Part shown: positions 48,126 to 58,061 of the stretch, in pieces
Layout of the letters: the number at the start of each line of letters is the position of its first letter
How positions within the stretch are numbered: the stretch's first letter is position 1
Source of the DNA: Ferrovibrio terrae
GTDB lineage: Bacteria; Pseudomonadota; Alphaproteobacteria; Ferrovibrionales; Ferrovibrionaceae
Direction: 5' to 3'
DNA: 64,000 nt
Assembly (NCBI RefSeq): GCF_007197755.1
Contig: NZ_CP041636.1
Span: 2,702,001 to 2,766,000, forward strand
Notes under the pieces: model-generated
Database searches by the model: none
Told to the model about the DNA's origin: nothing
What the model saw: only the letters and a program-made list of their open reading frames with translations
Position numbers and translations under genes: made by a program

Positions 48126-50480
48126 TCAGGGTTTCGTGACGAAACGGGCGATCACCCGCTTCTCGCCAGCCTTTTCAAAGCTGATGGTAAGTTTGTCGCC
48201 ATCGATGGCGCGGATACGGCCGTAGCCGAATTTGTCATGGAAGATGCGGTCGCCGACGGAGAAGGCGGCATCATCGGATGTGCGCGTCACGTCTTCGTCG
48301 CGGATGCGGCGCGAACGGCCATCGATGGTGGTGCCGCCCTGCTTTTGTCTGGGCGTGAAGTCCCAGTTGGTGCCCTGATAGCCGCTGCCGCGTGCGCCGG
48401 TCTCGGAGAAACCACCGCCGATATAACCGAGCGAGCCCAGGCCCGACGATGCCAAACCCTGCGCGCCGCGATAAACGCCGGTCTGCGCGCGCTGATCGAC
48501 ATGTTCACGCGGCAGTTCATCGAGGAAGCGCGACGGGATCGCCGAGGTCCACTGATTGTAGATGCGCCGGTTGGCGGCGAAGCTGATATGCGCGCGCTTG
48601 CGGGCCCGCGTCAGGCCGACATAGGCAAGGCGGCGCTCTTCCTCCAGGCCGGCGGTGCCGTTGTTTTCCAGCGAACGGCGGCTGGGGAACAGCTCTTCTT
48701 CCCAGCCGGGCAGGAAGATGTAGTCGAATTCCAGGCCCTTGGCGCCATGCAGCGTCATCAGGCTGACCATCTCGGCGTCTTCGCTGTTCTCGGTATCCAT
48801 CACCAGTGCGACGTGATCGAGGAAGCCCGCGAAGTTTTCGAAATCGCTGAGCGCGCTGATCAGTTCCTTCAGGTTTTCCAGCCGGCCGGGCGCTTCGGGC
48901 GACTTGTCGTCCTGCCACATCTGGATATAGCCGGATTCTTCCAGTACGATCTCGGCCACTTCGGTATGCGGCAGTTCGGTGGCCTGCCGGCGCCAGCGGT
49001 CGAAATCGTCCATCAGCTTGCGCAGGGTATTGCGTTGCTTGGGCTTGATCTCGTCAGTCTGCAGCAACTCGTGCAGCGTGGCGGTCAACGAGCGACCGCC
49101 GCCGCGCGCCAGCTTGTGCAGCATCTGCATGGTGCTTTCGCCCAGGCCGCGCTTGGGGGTGTTGACGATGCGCTCGAAGGCCAGATCGTCGTCGGGCTGC
49201 ATCAGCACACGGAAATAGGCGATGGCATCGCGGATTTCGCGGCGCTCGTAGAAGCGCAGGCCGCCGACCACGCGGTATTTCACACCGATGGTGAGGAAGC
49301 GTTCCTCGAAGGCGCGAGTCTGGTGGCCGGCACGCACCAGGATGGCCATCTGGTTCAGCGACACTTTCTCGCGTTCCAGCGTCTCGATCTCGTCGCCCAC
49401 CATGCGGGCTTCCTCGTCGCCATCCCACACGCCCTGCACCAGAACCTTGTCGCCCTCGTTCAGGTCAGTCCACAGCGTCTTGCCCAGCCGGCTTTCGTTA
49501 TGCGCGATCAGGCCCGATGCCGCGCCCAGGATATGCGGCGTCGAGCGGTAGTTGCGCTCCAGCCGCACGATCTTGGCGCCGGGGAAATCGGTCTCGAAAC
49601 GCAGGATGTTGCCCACCTCGGCGCCACGCCAGCCGTAGATCGACTGGTCGTCGTCGCCCACGCAGCAGATGTTCTTGTGCTTCTGCGCCAGCAGCCGCAG
49701 CCACAGATACTGCGCCACGTTGGTGTCCTGGTATTCATCGACCAGGATGTAGCGGAACTGATGCTGGTATTTCTGCAGGATCTGTTCGTGTTCGCTGAAC
49801 AGCGTCAGGTTATGCAGCAGCAGGTCGCCGAAGTCGCAGGCATTCAGCTGCAGCAGGCGCTCGCAATACAGGCGATACAGATGCGGGCCCTTGCCCTCGG
49901 CGAAACCGGAGTCGCTCTCCGGCGTCTTGCCCGGCTTCAGGCCGCGATCCTTCCAGCGGTCGAACTGGCCTTTCAGCAGGCGCGGCGGCAGCTGCTTCTC
50001 GTCCAGGCCTTCGGCTTCGATCAGCTGCTTGATCAGGCGCAGCTGGTCGTCGTCGTCCAGGATGGTGAAATTGGGCTTCAGGCCGACCAGTTCGGCATGG
50101 CGGCGCAGGATGCGGTTGCAGATGCCATGGAAGGTGCCGAGCCACAGGCCCTCGACGGCATTGCCGACCAGCTTCTCGACGCGCTCGCGCATTTCGCGGG
50201 CGGCCTTGTTGGTGAAGGTGACGGCCAGGATCTGGCTCGGCCAGGCCAGCCGGCGATACAGGATATGCGCCAGCCGCGAGACCAGCACACGGGTCTTGCC
50301 GGTGCCGGCGCCGGCCAGCACCAGAAGCGGGCCTTCCAGGTGGTTGACGGCCTCGCCCTGGGCTTCATTGAGCCGGACAAGCCAGTCCGGTGGCGGCAGC
50401 GCGGCGGCAGCGGCGGGATCGTTCAGAGCAGGCTGGTTTTCCGGCTCGAATCCAGACAGGTCAAAGGGGTCGGCAGACAT
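48126..50480 (-). CDS. UvrD/PcrA-type superfamily 1 DNA helicase
   Basis: 784 residues from ATG 50480 (MSADPFDLSGFEPENQ); the frame opens 36 bp earlier. Motifs in order: LNEAQGEAVNHLEGPLLVLAGAGTGKTRVLVSRL (Q motif and Walker A), AVTFTNKAAREMRER (Ia), LVDEYQDTNVAQYLWLRLLA (II), CCVGDDDQSIYGWRGAE (III), LERNYRST (IV), VSLMTLHGAKGLEFDYIFLPGWEEELFPSRR (V) and EEERRLAYVGLTRARKRAHIS (VI). The C-terminal region ends with VGDRIFHDKFGYGRIRAIDGDKLTISFEKAGEKRVIARFV, a tudor-like RNA-polymerase-binding tail as in PcrA/UvrD. It unwinds DNA in repair and replication restart. Confidence 0.95.
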   Translation of the reverse strand: MSADPFDLSGFEPENQPALNDPAAAAALPPPDWLVRLNEAQGEAVNHLEGPLLVLAGAGTGKTRVLVSRLAHILYRRLAWPSQILAVTFTNKAAREMRERVEKLVGNAVEGLWLGTFHGICNRILRRHAELVGLKPNFTILDDDDQLRLIKQLIEAEGLDEKQLPPRLLKGQFDRWKDRGLKPGKTPESDSGFAEGKGPHLYRLYCERLLQLNACDFGDLLLHNLTLFSEHEQILQKYQHQFRYILVDEYQDTNVAQYLWLRLLAQKHKNICCVGDDDQSIYGWRGAEVGNILRFETDFPGAKIVRLERNYRSTPHILGAASGLIAHNESRLGKTLWTDLNEGDKVLVQGVWDGDEEARMVGDEIETLEREKVSLNQMAILVRAGHQTRAFEERFLTIGVKYRVVGGLRFYERREIRDAIAYFRVLMQPDDDLAFERIVNTPKRGLGESTMQMLHKLARGGGRSLTATLHELLQTDEIKPKQRNTLRKLMDDFDRWRRQATELPHTEVAEIVLEESGYIQMWQDDKSPEAPGRLENLKELISALSDFENFAGFLDHVALVMDTENSEDAEMVSLMTLHGAKGLEFDYIFLPGWEEELFPSRRSLENNGTAGLEEERRLAYVGLTRARKRAHISFAANRRIYNQWTSAIPSRFLDELPREHVDQRAQTGVYRGAQGLASSGLGSLGYIGGGFSETGARGSGYQGTNWDFTPRQKQGGTTIDGRSRRIRDEDVTRTSDDAAFSVGDRIFHDKFGYGRIRAIDGDKLTISFEKAGEKRVIARFVTKP

Positions 50481-50653
50481 GGTTGCTACATAGCGTAAGC
50501 GGGCAGGGTGGGCCACCCCTGCCGACCCTGCAATGCAGCATACCCCTGACGCTTTCTGGGCCGCTTTTCGCCGTGCTTTACCAAGTTTACCTGCATTGCC
50601 TGAGCGCCGGCAAAGCGTTACCTCTATGGGTAATCCCGAGGAGAGAAAACGCC

Positions 50654-52063
50654 ATGGCCCCCGTCGCTGCCGCCCAGCCCCGCTTGACCCCCGCCGCCAC
50701 CCAGGCCGCGCTCGATGCGCTCAAGCAGCTTTTGGGCGACCGGTTCAGCGCTGCCCAGGTGGTGCGCGACCAGCATGGCCGCGACGAAAGCTGGGCCATG
50801 CCGTTGCCGCCCGACGCGGTGGTCTTCCCGCACAGCACCGAGGAAGTGGTGGAGGTCGTCAAGATCTGTGCCGCCCACGGCCTGCCGATCATTCCCTATG
50901 GCGCCGGCACCTCGCTGGAAGGCCATGTCACCGCCGTGCAGGGTGGCGTCAGCATCGACCTGATGCAGATGAACCGCATCCTGCAGGTCAATGCCGAAGA
51001 TCTCGACGTGGTGGTGCAGCCGGGCGTGCGCCGCAAGCAGCTCAACGAATACCTGCGCGATACCGGACTGTTCTTCCCGATCGATCCGGGCGCCGATGCC
51101 TCGATCGGCGGCATGGTCTCGACGCGCGCCAGCGGCACCAATGCCGTGCGTTACGGCACCATGCGTGAAAACGTGCTGGCGCTGACGGTGGTGATGGCCG
51201 ATGGGCGCGTGATCCGCACGTCCAAACGCGCCAAGAAGTCGGCCGCCGGCTACGACCTGACGCGGCTTTATATCGGCTCCGAAGGCACGCTCGGCATCAT
51301 CACAGAAATCACGGTGAAGCTGTATGGCATCCCGGAAGCCATGGCGGCGGCGACCTGTTCGTTTGCCTCGCTGGAAGGCGCGGTCAATTCCGTGATCCAG
51401 ACGATCCAAGCCGGCATTCCGGTGGCGCGGATCGAACTGCTGGACGACGTGCAGGCCAGGGCGATCAACGAGTATTCCAAACTGAGCCTGCCGGTGCAGA
51501 ACATGCTGATGCTGGAATTCCATGGCTCCGAAGCCGGCGTCGCCGAACAGGCCGAGATGGTGCAGGCCATCGCTTCCGAACATGGCGGCGAGGGCTTCCA
51601 GTGGGCCACCAAGGCCGAAGACCGCGCCAAGATGTGGGAAGCGCGCCATGCCGCCGCCTATGCCTGCAAGGCGTTGCGCAAGGGCTGCGAGATCATGGCC
51701 ACCGATGTCTGCGTGCCGATCTCGCGCCTGACCGAATGCATTCTCGAAACCAAGGACGATGTGGTGAAGACCGGGCTTACTGCCCCGCTGGTCGGCCATG
51801 TCGGCGACGGCAATTTCCACCTCTCGGTGGTGGTCGACCGCAGCAATCCGCAGGAAGTGGCGACGGTGGAGGAATTCAGCGAACGCCTGGTGCATCGCGC
51901 GCTGCGCATGGAAGGCACCTGCACCGGCGAGCACGGCATCGGACGGGGCAAGATGAAATACCTGACCGCCGAGCATGGCGAGGCAGTGGCGGTGATGCGC
52001 GCCATCAAGAAGGCGCTCGACCCCGACAACCTGATGAATCCCGGCAAGATATTTAGCATCTGA
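50654..52063 (+). CDS. FAD-linked D-2-hydroxyacid dehydrogenase (D-lactate dehydrogenase/GlcD-like)
   Basis: 469 residues from ATG 50654, behind GAGGAGAG; the longer frame overlaps the helicase start region. The PCMH-type FAD domain is clear: VVFPHSTEEVVEVVKICAAHGLPIIPYGAGTSLEGHVTAVQGGVSIDL, DLDVVVQPGVRRKQLNEYL, GADASIGGMVSTRASGTNAVRYGTMRENVL and LYIGSEGTLGIITEITVKL. The C-terminal cap has VGHVGDGNFHLSVVVDR and GTCTGEHGIGRGKMKYL with metal- and substrate-binding His. It resembles mitochondrial LDHD-type D-lactate dehydrogenases more than the FeS-linked ones; the acceptor is likely cytochrome c or a quinone. The 3' flank has a terminator-like hairpin. Confidence 0.9.
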   Translation: MAPVAAAQPRLTPAATQAALDALKQLLGDRFSAAQVVRDQHGRDESWAMPLPPDAVVFPHSTEEVVEVVKICAAHGLPIIPYGAGTSLEGHVTAVQGGVSIDLMQMNRILQVNAEDLDVVVQPGVRRKQLNEYLRDTGLFFPIDPGADASIGGMVSTRASGTNAVRYGTMRENVLALTVVMADGRVIRTSKRAKKSAAGYDLTRLYIGSEGTLGIITEITVKLYGIPEAMAAATCSFASLEGAVNSVIQTIQAGIPVARIELLDDVQARAINEYSKLSLPVQNMLMLEFHGSEAGVAEQAEMVQAIASEHGGEGFQWATKAEDRAKMWEARHAAAYACKALRKGCEIMATDVCVPISRLTECILETKDDVVKTGLTAPLVGHVGDGNFHLSVVVDRSNPQEVATVEEFSERLVHRALRMEGTCTGEHGIGRGKMKYLTAEHGEAVAVMRAIKKALDPDNLMNPGKIFSI

Positions 52064-52067
52064 GAGA

Positions 52068-52101
52068 AATCCGGCCAAAACACTGGCCGGATTGGGCTTT
52101 T
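52068..52101 (+). terminator. Terminator-like hairpin after the D-2-hydroxyacid dehydrogenase gene
   Basis: AATCCGGCCA (52068-52077) pairs perfectly with TGGCCGGATT (52084-52093) around loop AAACAC; GGGCTTTTCC follows. The U-run is short and offset, so termination is likely but partial. Confidence 0.6.
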
Positions 52102-52221
52102 CCGGGCGCCCGGCGGCCAGTCCAGCCCCTCCTTAAGTCGCGGCTGGAAATGCTGCGCCGCACGACCTATTATCTGGAAATCCTCAAAACCTGTAAGTCT
52201 ACAAGCAGTTAGGACAAGACG

Positions 52222-53610
52222 ATGAGTGCGCGCAAATGGTCGCCCGATAGCTGGCGCAGCAAGCCGGTCAAGCAGGTCCCGGAATATCCGGATGCTGCCG
52301 TGCTGGCTGCCACCGAAGAGAAGCTGTCCAAGTATCCGCCGCTGGTCTTTGCCGGCGAGGCGCGCAACCTGACCGCGTCGCTGGCCAAGGTGGCCGAGGG
52401 TCGCGCCTTCCTGCTGCAGGGCGGCGACTGCGCCGAGAGCTTTGCCGAATTCAGCGCCAACAATATCCGCGACACCTTCCGCGTGCTGCTGCAGATGGCC
52501 GTCGTGCTCACCTTCGGCGCCTCGCTGCCGGTGGTGAAGGTCGGTCGTCTGGCCGGCCAGTTCGCCAAGCCGCGCTCGTCGGATGTCGAGAAGCGCGGCG
52601 ATGTCGAGCTGCCGAGCTATCGCGGCGACATCATCAACGGCATGGATTTCGACGCGGCCAACCGCATTCCCGATCCGACGCGCCAGCTGCAGGCCTACAG
52701 CCAGGCGGCGGCGACGCTCAACCTGCTGCGCGCGTTCGCGAGCGGCGGTTACGCCGACCTGCATCGCGTGCACGGCTGGAATCTCGGCTTCGTGGCCAAG
52801 AGTCCGGAAGCCGAGCGCTGGCAGGATGTGGCGGCGCGCATCACCGAGACGCTGGATTTCATGGAAGCCTGCGGCATCACGCCGGAGCGCACGCCGGAAA
52901 TGCGCACCGTCGATTTCTACACCAGCCATGAAGCATTGTTGCTCGGCTACGAACAGGCGATGACCCGCGTCGACTCCACCTCGGGCGAATGGGTCGATAC
53001 TTCGGCGCATATGCTGTGGATCGGCGACCGTACCCGCCAGCTCGATGGCGCGCATGTCGAATTCCTGCGCGGCGTGCTCAATCCCATCGGCCTGAAATGT
53101 GGCCCGACCTCGGACCCGGATGAGCTGATCAAGCTGATCGACATCCTGAACCCGCAGAACAAGCCCGGCCGCCTGACGTTGATCGCGCGCATGGGACACG
53201 AGAAGGTGCAGAAGCATCTGCCGGCGCTGGTGCGCAAGGTCGCGCAGGAAGGCCGTTCGGTGATCTGGTCCTGCGATCCTATGCATGGCAACACGCTGAC
53301 CTCGGCGTCGGGCTTCAAGACGCGTCCGTTCGACCGGATTCTTTCGGAGGTGCGGCAGTTCTTTGAAGTGCATCTGGCCGAAGGCACGCATGCCGGCGGC
53401 ATCCATCTGGAACTGACCGGCCAGGATGTCACCGAATGCATGGGCGGCGCGCAGGCGATTGGCGACGACGACCTGTCGAGCCGCTACCACACCCATTGCG
53501 ATCCGCGCCTCAATGCCTCGCAGGCGCTGGAGCTGTCGTTCCTGATTGCCGAGATGCTGAAGCTCGAACGCATGAACCGCGGAACGCAGCGCCATGCCGC
53601 TCAAGCCTGA
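52222..53610 (+). CDS. 3-deoxy-7-phosphoheptulonate synthase, class II (plant type)
   Basis: 462 residues. Class II motifs: [19 protein letters not shown] at the N-terminus, [32 protein letters not shown] (with Cys and PEP-binding residues), [43 protein letters not shown] and [47 protein letters not shown]. It condenses PEP and erythrose 4-phosphate, the first step of the shikimate pathway. An N-terminal allosteric extension as in Mycobacterium is short here. The NAPRTase gene begins 17 bp before its stop, so they are one transcription unit. Confidence 0.96.
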   Translation: MSARKWSPDSWRSKPVKQVPEYPDAAVLAATEEKLSKYPPLVFAGEARNLTASLAKVAEGRAFLLQGGDCAESFAEFSANNIRDTFRVLLQMAVVLTFGASLPVVKVGRLAGQFAKPRSSDVEKRGDVELPSYRGDIINGMDFDAANRIPDPTRQLQAYSQAAATLNLLRAFASGGYADLHRVHGWNLGFVAKSPEAERWQDVAARITETLDFMEACGITPERTPEMRTVDFYTSHEALLLGYEQAMTRVDSTSGEWVDTSAHMLWIGDRTRQLDGAHVEFLRGVLNPIGLKCGPTSDPDELIKLIDILNPQNKPGRLTLIARMGHEKVQKHLPALVRKVAQEGRSVIWSCDPMHGNTLTSASGFKTRPFDRILSEVRQFFEVHLAEGTHAGGIHLELTGQDVTECMGGAQAIGDDDLSSRYHTHCDPRLNASQALELSFLIAEMLKLERMNRGTQRHAAQA

Positions 53611-54769
53611 GACAAAACCTGATGTGACCAAGCTCGTGCCGCCGGCCCAGGCGGCCGAGCTGGAGCGCCAGATCGCGGCCCATACCGACGCCTATTTCAA
53701 GCGCACGAAAGCCATCGTCCAGCGCACCGGCGACAAGACGGTGACCTACGCCGTCTTCATGCGGCGTCCGGTGATCTTCTGCCCGCGCATCATGGTGGAA
53801 TGGCTGGAGAAGGTGGGGGCGGCGCGTGGCGTGACGTTCAAGATCGAACTGCTGCATGAAGAAGGCACCTGGGTCGGCGCCGGCGAGCCGCTGCTGTATC
53901 TCACCGGTCCGATGTCGCAGATCGTCGATCTCGAAACGCTGTATCTGCAGAAGCTGGGCGCGGCCTGCGTTGCCGCCTACAACGCCTATTCGATGTGCTG
54001 CGATCTGCCCAATGTGCGCTTCCTCGCCATGGATGCGCGCCATTGCGCCGGCGCCGAGATGGCCGAGCTGATGGCCTATGCCGCCTCGGTCGGCGGCAAG
54101 GCGGCGCGCCGCGATGTCGGCGCCGCGGGCTTCATCGGCAATGCCACGGATGCCACCGCGCATTACTTCGGCAACGAGAAGGGTTTCGGCACCATGCCGC
54201 ATGCCCTGATCGGCTATGCCGGCTCGACGCTGAAGGCGGCTGAGCTTTACGACGAAACCTTCCCCGGCGAGCAGATGACCGTGCTGGTCGACTATTACGG
54301 CCAGGAAGTCACCGATGCGCTGGCGGTGTGTAACCGCTTCCCCGAGGCCGCCAATGAAGGCCGCCTTGCGGTTCGCCTGGATACCCACGGCGGCCGCTAT
54401 ATCGAGGGGCTGGACCCGCAGGCCTCTTACGCGGTGCTGGAACGTCATGTGCCGAATGCGATCCGCCAGTATCGCACCGAGCATGAGCTGCGCTGGCTGG
54501 TCGGCACCGGCGTCTCTGCCGCTGCGATCTATCACATGCGCGCCACGCTGGATCGCGCCGGCTTCTTCAATGTGAAGATCGTCGCGTCTTCCGGCTTCAA
54601 TGCCGCGAAGTGCAAGGTGATGGCCAGCGTCTCGGCGCCGATCGACATCGTCGGCACCGGCTCGTATCTGCCCGATAGCTGGGTCGAGACCTACGCCACC
54701 GCCGATATCGTCGCCTATGACGGCGTGCCCAGCGTGAAGGTCGGCCGCGAGTTCCTGCTGCGGCGCTAG
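53594..54769 (+). CDS. Nicotinate phosphoribosyltransferase
   Basis: 391 residues. The N-terminus ([28 protein letters not shown]) is followed by the catalytic barrel: [69 protein letters not shown], in which GTMPHA carries the His that is phosphorylated in this family, and [12 protein letters not shown] near 270. The enzyme feeds nicotinate into NAD by the Preiss-Handler route; nadE, 4 kb downstream, encodes the last step. Its size fits the shorter alphaproteobacterial form. It overlaps the DAHP synthase gene by 17 bp in a different frame and converges on the nitronate monooxygenase gene with a 4 bp overlap. Confidence 0.9.
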   Translation: MPLKPETKPDVTKLVPPAQAAELERQIAAHTDAYFKRTKAIVQRTGDKTVTYAVFMRRPVIFCPRIMVEWLEKVGAARGVTFKIELLHEEGTWVGAGEPLLYLTGPMSQIVDLETLYLQKLGAACVAAYNAYSMCCDLPNVRFLAMDARHCAGAEMAELMAYAASVGGKAARRDVGAAGFIGNATDATAHYFGNEKGFGTMPHALIGYAGSTLKAAELYDETFPGEQMTVLVDYYGQEVTDALAVCNRFPEAANEGRLAVRLDTHGGRYIEGLDPQASYAVLERHVPNAIRQYRTEHELRWLVGTGVSAAAIYHMRATLDRAGFFNVKIVASSGFNAAKCKVMASVSAPIDIVGTGSYLPDSWVETYATADIVAYDGVPSVKVGREFLLRR

Positions 54770-55839
54770 CGCCGCAGTTTTTCCAGCGCCTCTGCCGCCA
54801 GCTTGCGCGTCAGCTCGCCGGCCGGCATTTCCTTTGCCAGCCGCACGGCCTGGCCCGACCACATATTGCTGAACTCGCCGCTGCCGGTGGCTTCCGTCTT
54901 GGCCCGCAACGGCGCGAGCGTTGTACCGGCGGTGGGAAAGGCCGGCGCTTCGGCAGACAACGGCCCCTGTTCGCGCATCAGGCGGTTCATGATGCCGCGC
55001 GCTGGCCGGCCGGTGAAAAGATTGGTCAGCGCGGTGGCGTCGCTGGGCGAGGATTTCAGCGCGGCGCGATGATAGGGTGCGATGGTGGCTTCCGGCGTCA
55101 GCAGATAGGCCGTGCCGATCTGTACGGCCGAAGCGCCGAGCGCCATGGCCGCCACGATCCCGCGCGCATCGCAGATGCCGCCAGCGGCAATCACCGGCAC
55201 CTTCACGGCATCCACCACCTGCGGCAGCAGCGCGAACAGTCCGACCTGCTGCGACATGTCCATCGACAGGAAATTGCCGCGATGGCCGCCGGCTTCCAGC
55301 CCCATGGCGATGATGGCGTCGCAGCCGTGGCGTTCCAGCCAGATGGCTTCCTCCACCGTGGTGGCCGAAGCGATCACCTTGGCGCCGAAGGCCTTCACGC
55401 GATCTAGCAGGGCTTTTTCGGGCAGGCCGAAATGGAAGCTCACCACCTCGGGCCTGTAGCCTTCGATCAGCTGGCAGAAGGCCTCATCGAACGGCGCGCG
55501 GCCGGGCACCGGCGCCGGCACATCGCCGCTGACGCCGAATTCGGCGTAATAGGGCTTCAGGCGATCGCGCCAGACGCGGCCTTCGCTGGCATCCGGAGCG
55601 GGCGGCTTGTGCACGAAGAAGTTCACATTGATCGGTTTGCCAGTAGCCTGGCGGATGATGTCGAGCGAGGTGCGCGCCTGATCGTGGCTCAGCATGGCGC
55701 AGGGCAGGCCGCCCAGGCCGCCGGCCTCGCTGACCGCGATCACCATCTGCGGCGTGGTGGCGCCGGCCAGCGGGCCCTGCAGGATCGGCAGTTCGATGCC
55801 GAAGAGATCCAGAATGCGTCGATCTGGCCAGCTGGTCAT
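54766..55839 (-). CDS. Nitronate monooxygenase family protein
   Basis: 357 residues. The FMN-barrel motifs are [35 protein letters not shown] (about 17-51), [74 protein letters not shown] and [10 protein letters not shown]. The family oxidises alkyl nitronates or 3-nitropropionate with oxygen; some members act as other FMN-dependent oxidoreductases. The catalytic His of AGGH is retained. The stop lies inside the last codons of the NAPRTase gene on the other strand. A structured repeat of 122 bp lies upstream. Confidence 0.87.
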   Translation of the reverse strand: [357 protein letters not shown]

Positions 55840-55886
55840 GGTGTGTCCTCCGCGGCAGTTTGTATTTCAGTTGTTCACTGCGGGAA

Positions 55887-56008
55887 AAATGGGACCCCGG
55901 GTCAAGCCCGGGGTGACGGGAATATATCGGTCGTCACCCCGGCCAAGCCCCCGGGTCTGCGCTATGCGCAGCCGGAGGACAGGCTCCGCGCGAGCCGGGG
56001 TCCCATTT
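55887..56008. repeat. Complex inverted repeat, probable intergenic mosaic (REP-like) element
   Basis: Outer arms AAATGGGACCCCGG (55887-55900) and CCGGGGTCCCATTT (55995-56008) are perfect 14 bp inverted copies. Inside, GGGTGACGG and CGTCACCCC form a second pair and CCGGGTCAAGCCCGG a third, giving a nested stem structure of 122 bp. Such GC-rich folds recur in intergenic regions of alphaproteobacterial genomes. It fills the gap between the nitronate monooxygenase start and the Bug protein stop and could also end transcription of the latter. Confidence 0.75.
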
Positions 56009-56016
56009 ATTCGGTC

Positions 56017-57003
56017 TTACTCCGCCTTCACATTCGCGGTCTTGATCACGTCCGCCCAGCGCTTGATGTCTTCCTGCAGGAAGGCGGCGAATTCGGTGTG
56101 GTTTTTCACATTCGGCGCCATGCCCTGCTTGAAGAAGGTCTCGCGCACGCTGTCCTTCTTCATCACGTCGAGCACCAGCGCACGGTAGCGCGCCAAAGCG
56201 GCTTCCGGCACGGCCGCCGGCGCGAAAATCCCGAGCCAGGCATCGGCTTCCACGCCCTTCACACCGGCTTCGGCGATGGTCGGCAGTTCAGGCAGATGCG
56301 GCGAGCGCTTGGGCGAGGCCACTGCGATGGCACGCAGCTTGCCGGCCTGGATCTGGCCCAGCACTGTCGGCGTCGTGGCGAAGCTGCAGTCGACATGGCC
56401 GCCCAGCAGATCCTGCAGCAGCGGGGCCGAGCCCTTGTAGGCCACATGCGTCAGGTTCACGCCGGCCTTGGCCTTGAACAGTTCCAGCGTCAAATGCGAG
56501 GCCGAGCCCTGGCCGGTCGAGCCGCAGTTGATCTTGCCGGGATCTTTCTTGGCCAGCGCGATCAGCTCGGCCAGGTTTTTCACCGGCAGGTCGTTCTTCA
56601 CCACCAGGATATGCTGCAGGTCGGCCAGCAGCGCGATCGGCGCGAAATCCTTCACCGGGTGATAGCCGCCGCCATCGGGCAGCAGCGAGATATTGGTGGC
56701 ATGCGTCTGGTTGGTGGTGGCCACCAGCTGCGTGCCGTCGGCCGGGCCCTGCGCCACGCGGCGCGAGCCGATGGCGCCGGCGCCGCCGGGCACGTTCTCG
56801 ACGATCACGCTCTGGCCGAGCGGCCCGGCGATTTCCTGCGCGACCAGTCGGGCCAGGCTGTCGGTCGGGCCACCGGCCGGGTAGGGCACCACGACGGTGA
56901 CGCCCTTTGGCGGCGTCCAGGTCTGAGCAAAAGAGAATTCAGGCAGCAGCGCAGCAGCGGCGGTGCCGCCCGCGAGGGCGGCAAACTGGCGACGATTCAA
57001 CAT
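56017..57003 (-). CDS. Bug-family tripartite tricarboxylate transporter substrate-binding protein
   Basis: 328 residues. The N-terminus MLNRRQFAALAGGTAAAALLPEFSFAQ is a twin-arginine type signal peptide (RRQF), cleaved near residue 27. The mature part follows the TctC/Bug fold: PKGVTVVVPYPAGGPTDSLARLVAQ, VIVENVPGGAGAIGSRRVAQ, YHPVKDFAPIALLA, LTHVAYKGSAPLLQDLLGGHVDCSFATTPTV and KLRAIAVASPKRSPHLPELPTIAEAGV. These periplasmic proteins bind carboxylates with high affinity. No TctA or TctB gene is in reach, so it is an orphan, as most Bug proteins are. Downstream of the CurA-like gene on the same strand with 47 bp between. Confidence 0.92.
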   Translation of the reverse strand: MLNRRQFAALAGGTAAAALLPEFSFAQTWTPPKGVTVVVPYPAGGPTDSLARLVAQEIAGPLGQSVIVENVPGGAGAIGSRRVAQGPADGTQLVATTNQTHATNISLLPDGGGYHPVKDFAPIALLADLQHILVVKNDLPVKNLAELIALAKKDPGKINCGSTGQGSASHLTLELFKAKAGVNLTHVAYKGSAPLLQDLLGGHVDCSFATTPTVLGQIQAGKLRAIAVASPKRSPHLPELPTIAEAGVKGVEADAWLGIFAPAAVPEAALARYRALVLDVMKKDSVRETFFKQGMAPNVKNHTEFAAFLQEDIKRWADVIKTANVKAE

Positions 57004-57050
57004 ACTGGTCCCCTCCCAAGGGCTTTTTAGAAAAACTCTTGGGACAGAGG

Positions 57051-58061
57051 TTACAGCGTTTCCGGGCTCACGCGCACCAGTTGCTTGCCGAAATTTTTGC
57101 CGGTCAGCAGGCCGAGAAATGCCTTGGGCGCGCTGGTCAGGCCCTCGGCGATATCTTCCCTGTATTTCAGCTTGCCGGCCTTGATCCAGCCGGCCATTTC
57201 GCCGATCGCGCCGGGCCAGTAGCCCATATGCTCGGAGATGATGAAGCCTTGCACCTTTGCCCGGTTGACGAGAATATGGCGCATGCCGGTGAAGGCCTGC
57301 GGCTTGCCGTCATAGCCCGAGATCAGCCCGCAGATGGCCACACGCGAAAACGCATTCAGGCGGCCGAACACCATTTCCATGATGTCGCCGCCGACATTTT
57401 CGAAATAGACATCGACGCGGTTGGGCGTCGCCGCCTTGAAGGCGGCCTGCATGTCGCCGGCCTTGTAGTCGATGCAGGCATCGAAGCCGAGTTCGTTTAC
57501 CACGTAGTCGCACTTGTCCTTGCCGCCGGCGATGCCGACCACGCGGCAGCCCTTGATCTTGGCGATCTGGCCGACCACGGAACCGACCGCGCCGCTGGCG
57601 GCCGAGACCACCACGGTTTCGCCGGCCTTGGGTTCGCCGATGCTCATCAGGCCGTAATGCGCCGTGCAGCCCGGCATGCCCAGCACGCCCAGCGCAGTGG
57701 AGACCGGCGCCACCTTGGGATCCAGCACGCGCAGTTCATTGGCCTTGGCCACAGCATATTCCTGCCAGCCCAGCATGCCGTTCACATAGGTGCCGACTGG
57801 CAGCTTCTCGACATTGCTTTCGATCACCAGGCCGACCGTGCCGCCGCCCATCATGTCGCCGGGATTGAGATGCGCCGCGTAAGAGCGCACCGCGTCCATG
57901 CGGCCGCGCATATAGGGGTCGAGCGAGAGATAGACATTGCGCACCAGCACCTGGTCCGGACCGGGCTTCGGGATGTCGCGCTGGACGATCTCGAAATCCT
58001 GTTCGGTCACCGCCCCCTTGGGGTGCTGTTTCATCAGAACTTGAGTATTTTTCCCGGCCAT
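57051..58061 (-). CDS. NADP-dependent medium-chain oxidoreductase (CurA/leukotriene B4 12-hydroxydehydrogenase-like)
   Basis: 336 residues, zinc-free MDR family. N-terminal GroES-like part: DQVLVRNVYLSLDPYMRGRM and PGDMMGGGTVGLVIES. Cofactor domain: TALGVLGMPGCTAHYGLMSIGEPKAGETVVVSAASGAVGSVVGQIAKIKGCRVVGIAGG (glycine-rich loop AASGAVG), then DVYFENVGGDIMEMVFGRLN and AICGLISGYD. It reduces activated double bonds such as alkenals or curcumin with NADPH in the cytoplasm. It is divergent from nadE across 144 bp. Confidence 0.92.
   Translation of the reverse strand: MAGKNTQVLMKQHPKGAVTEQDFEIVQRDIPKPGPDQVLVRNVYLSLDPYMRGRMDAVRSYAAHLNPGDMMGGGTVGLVIESNVEKLPVGTYVNGMLGWQEYAVAKANELRVLDPKVAPVSTALGVLGMPGCTAHYGLMSIGEPKAGETVVVSAASGAVGSVVGQIAKIKGCRVVGIAGGKDKCDYVVNELGFDACIDYKAGDMQAAFKAATPNRVDVYFENVGGDIMEMVFGRLNAFSRVAICGLISGYDGKPQAFTGMRHILVNRAKVQGFIISEHMGYWPGAIGEMAGWIKAGKLKYREDIAEGLTSAPKAFLGLLTGKNFGKQLVRVSPETL

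Noticed and set aside
48117-50498. Plus-strand open frame of 793 codons opposite the UvrD-type helicase
   Set aside because: The minus strand carries all helicase motifs; the plus frame has no recognisable domain.
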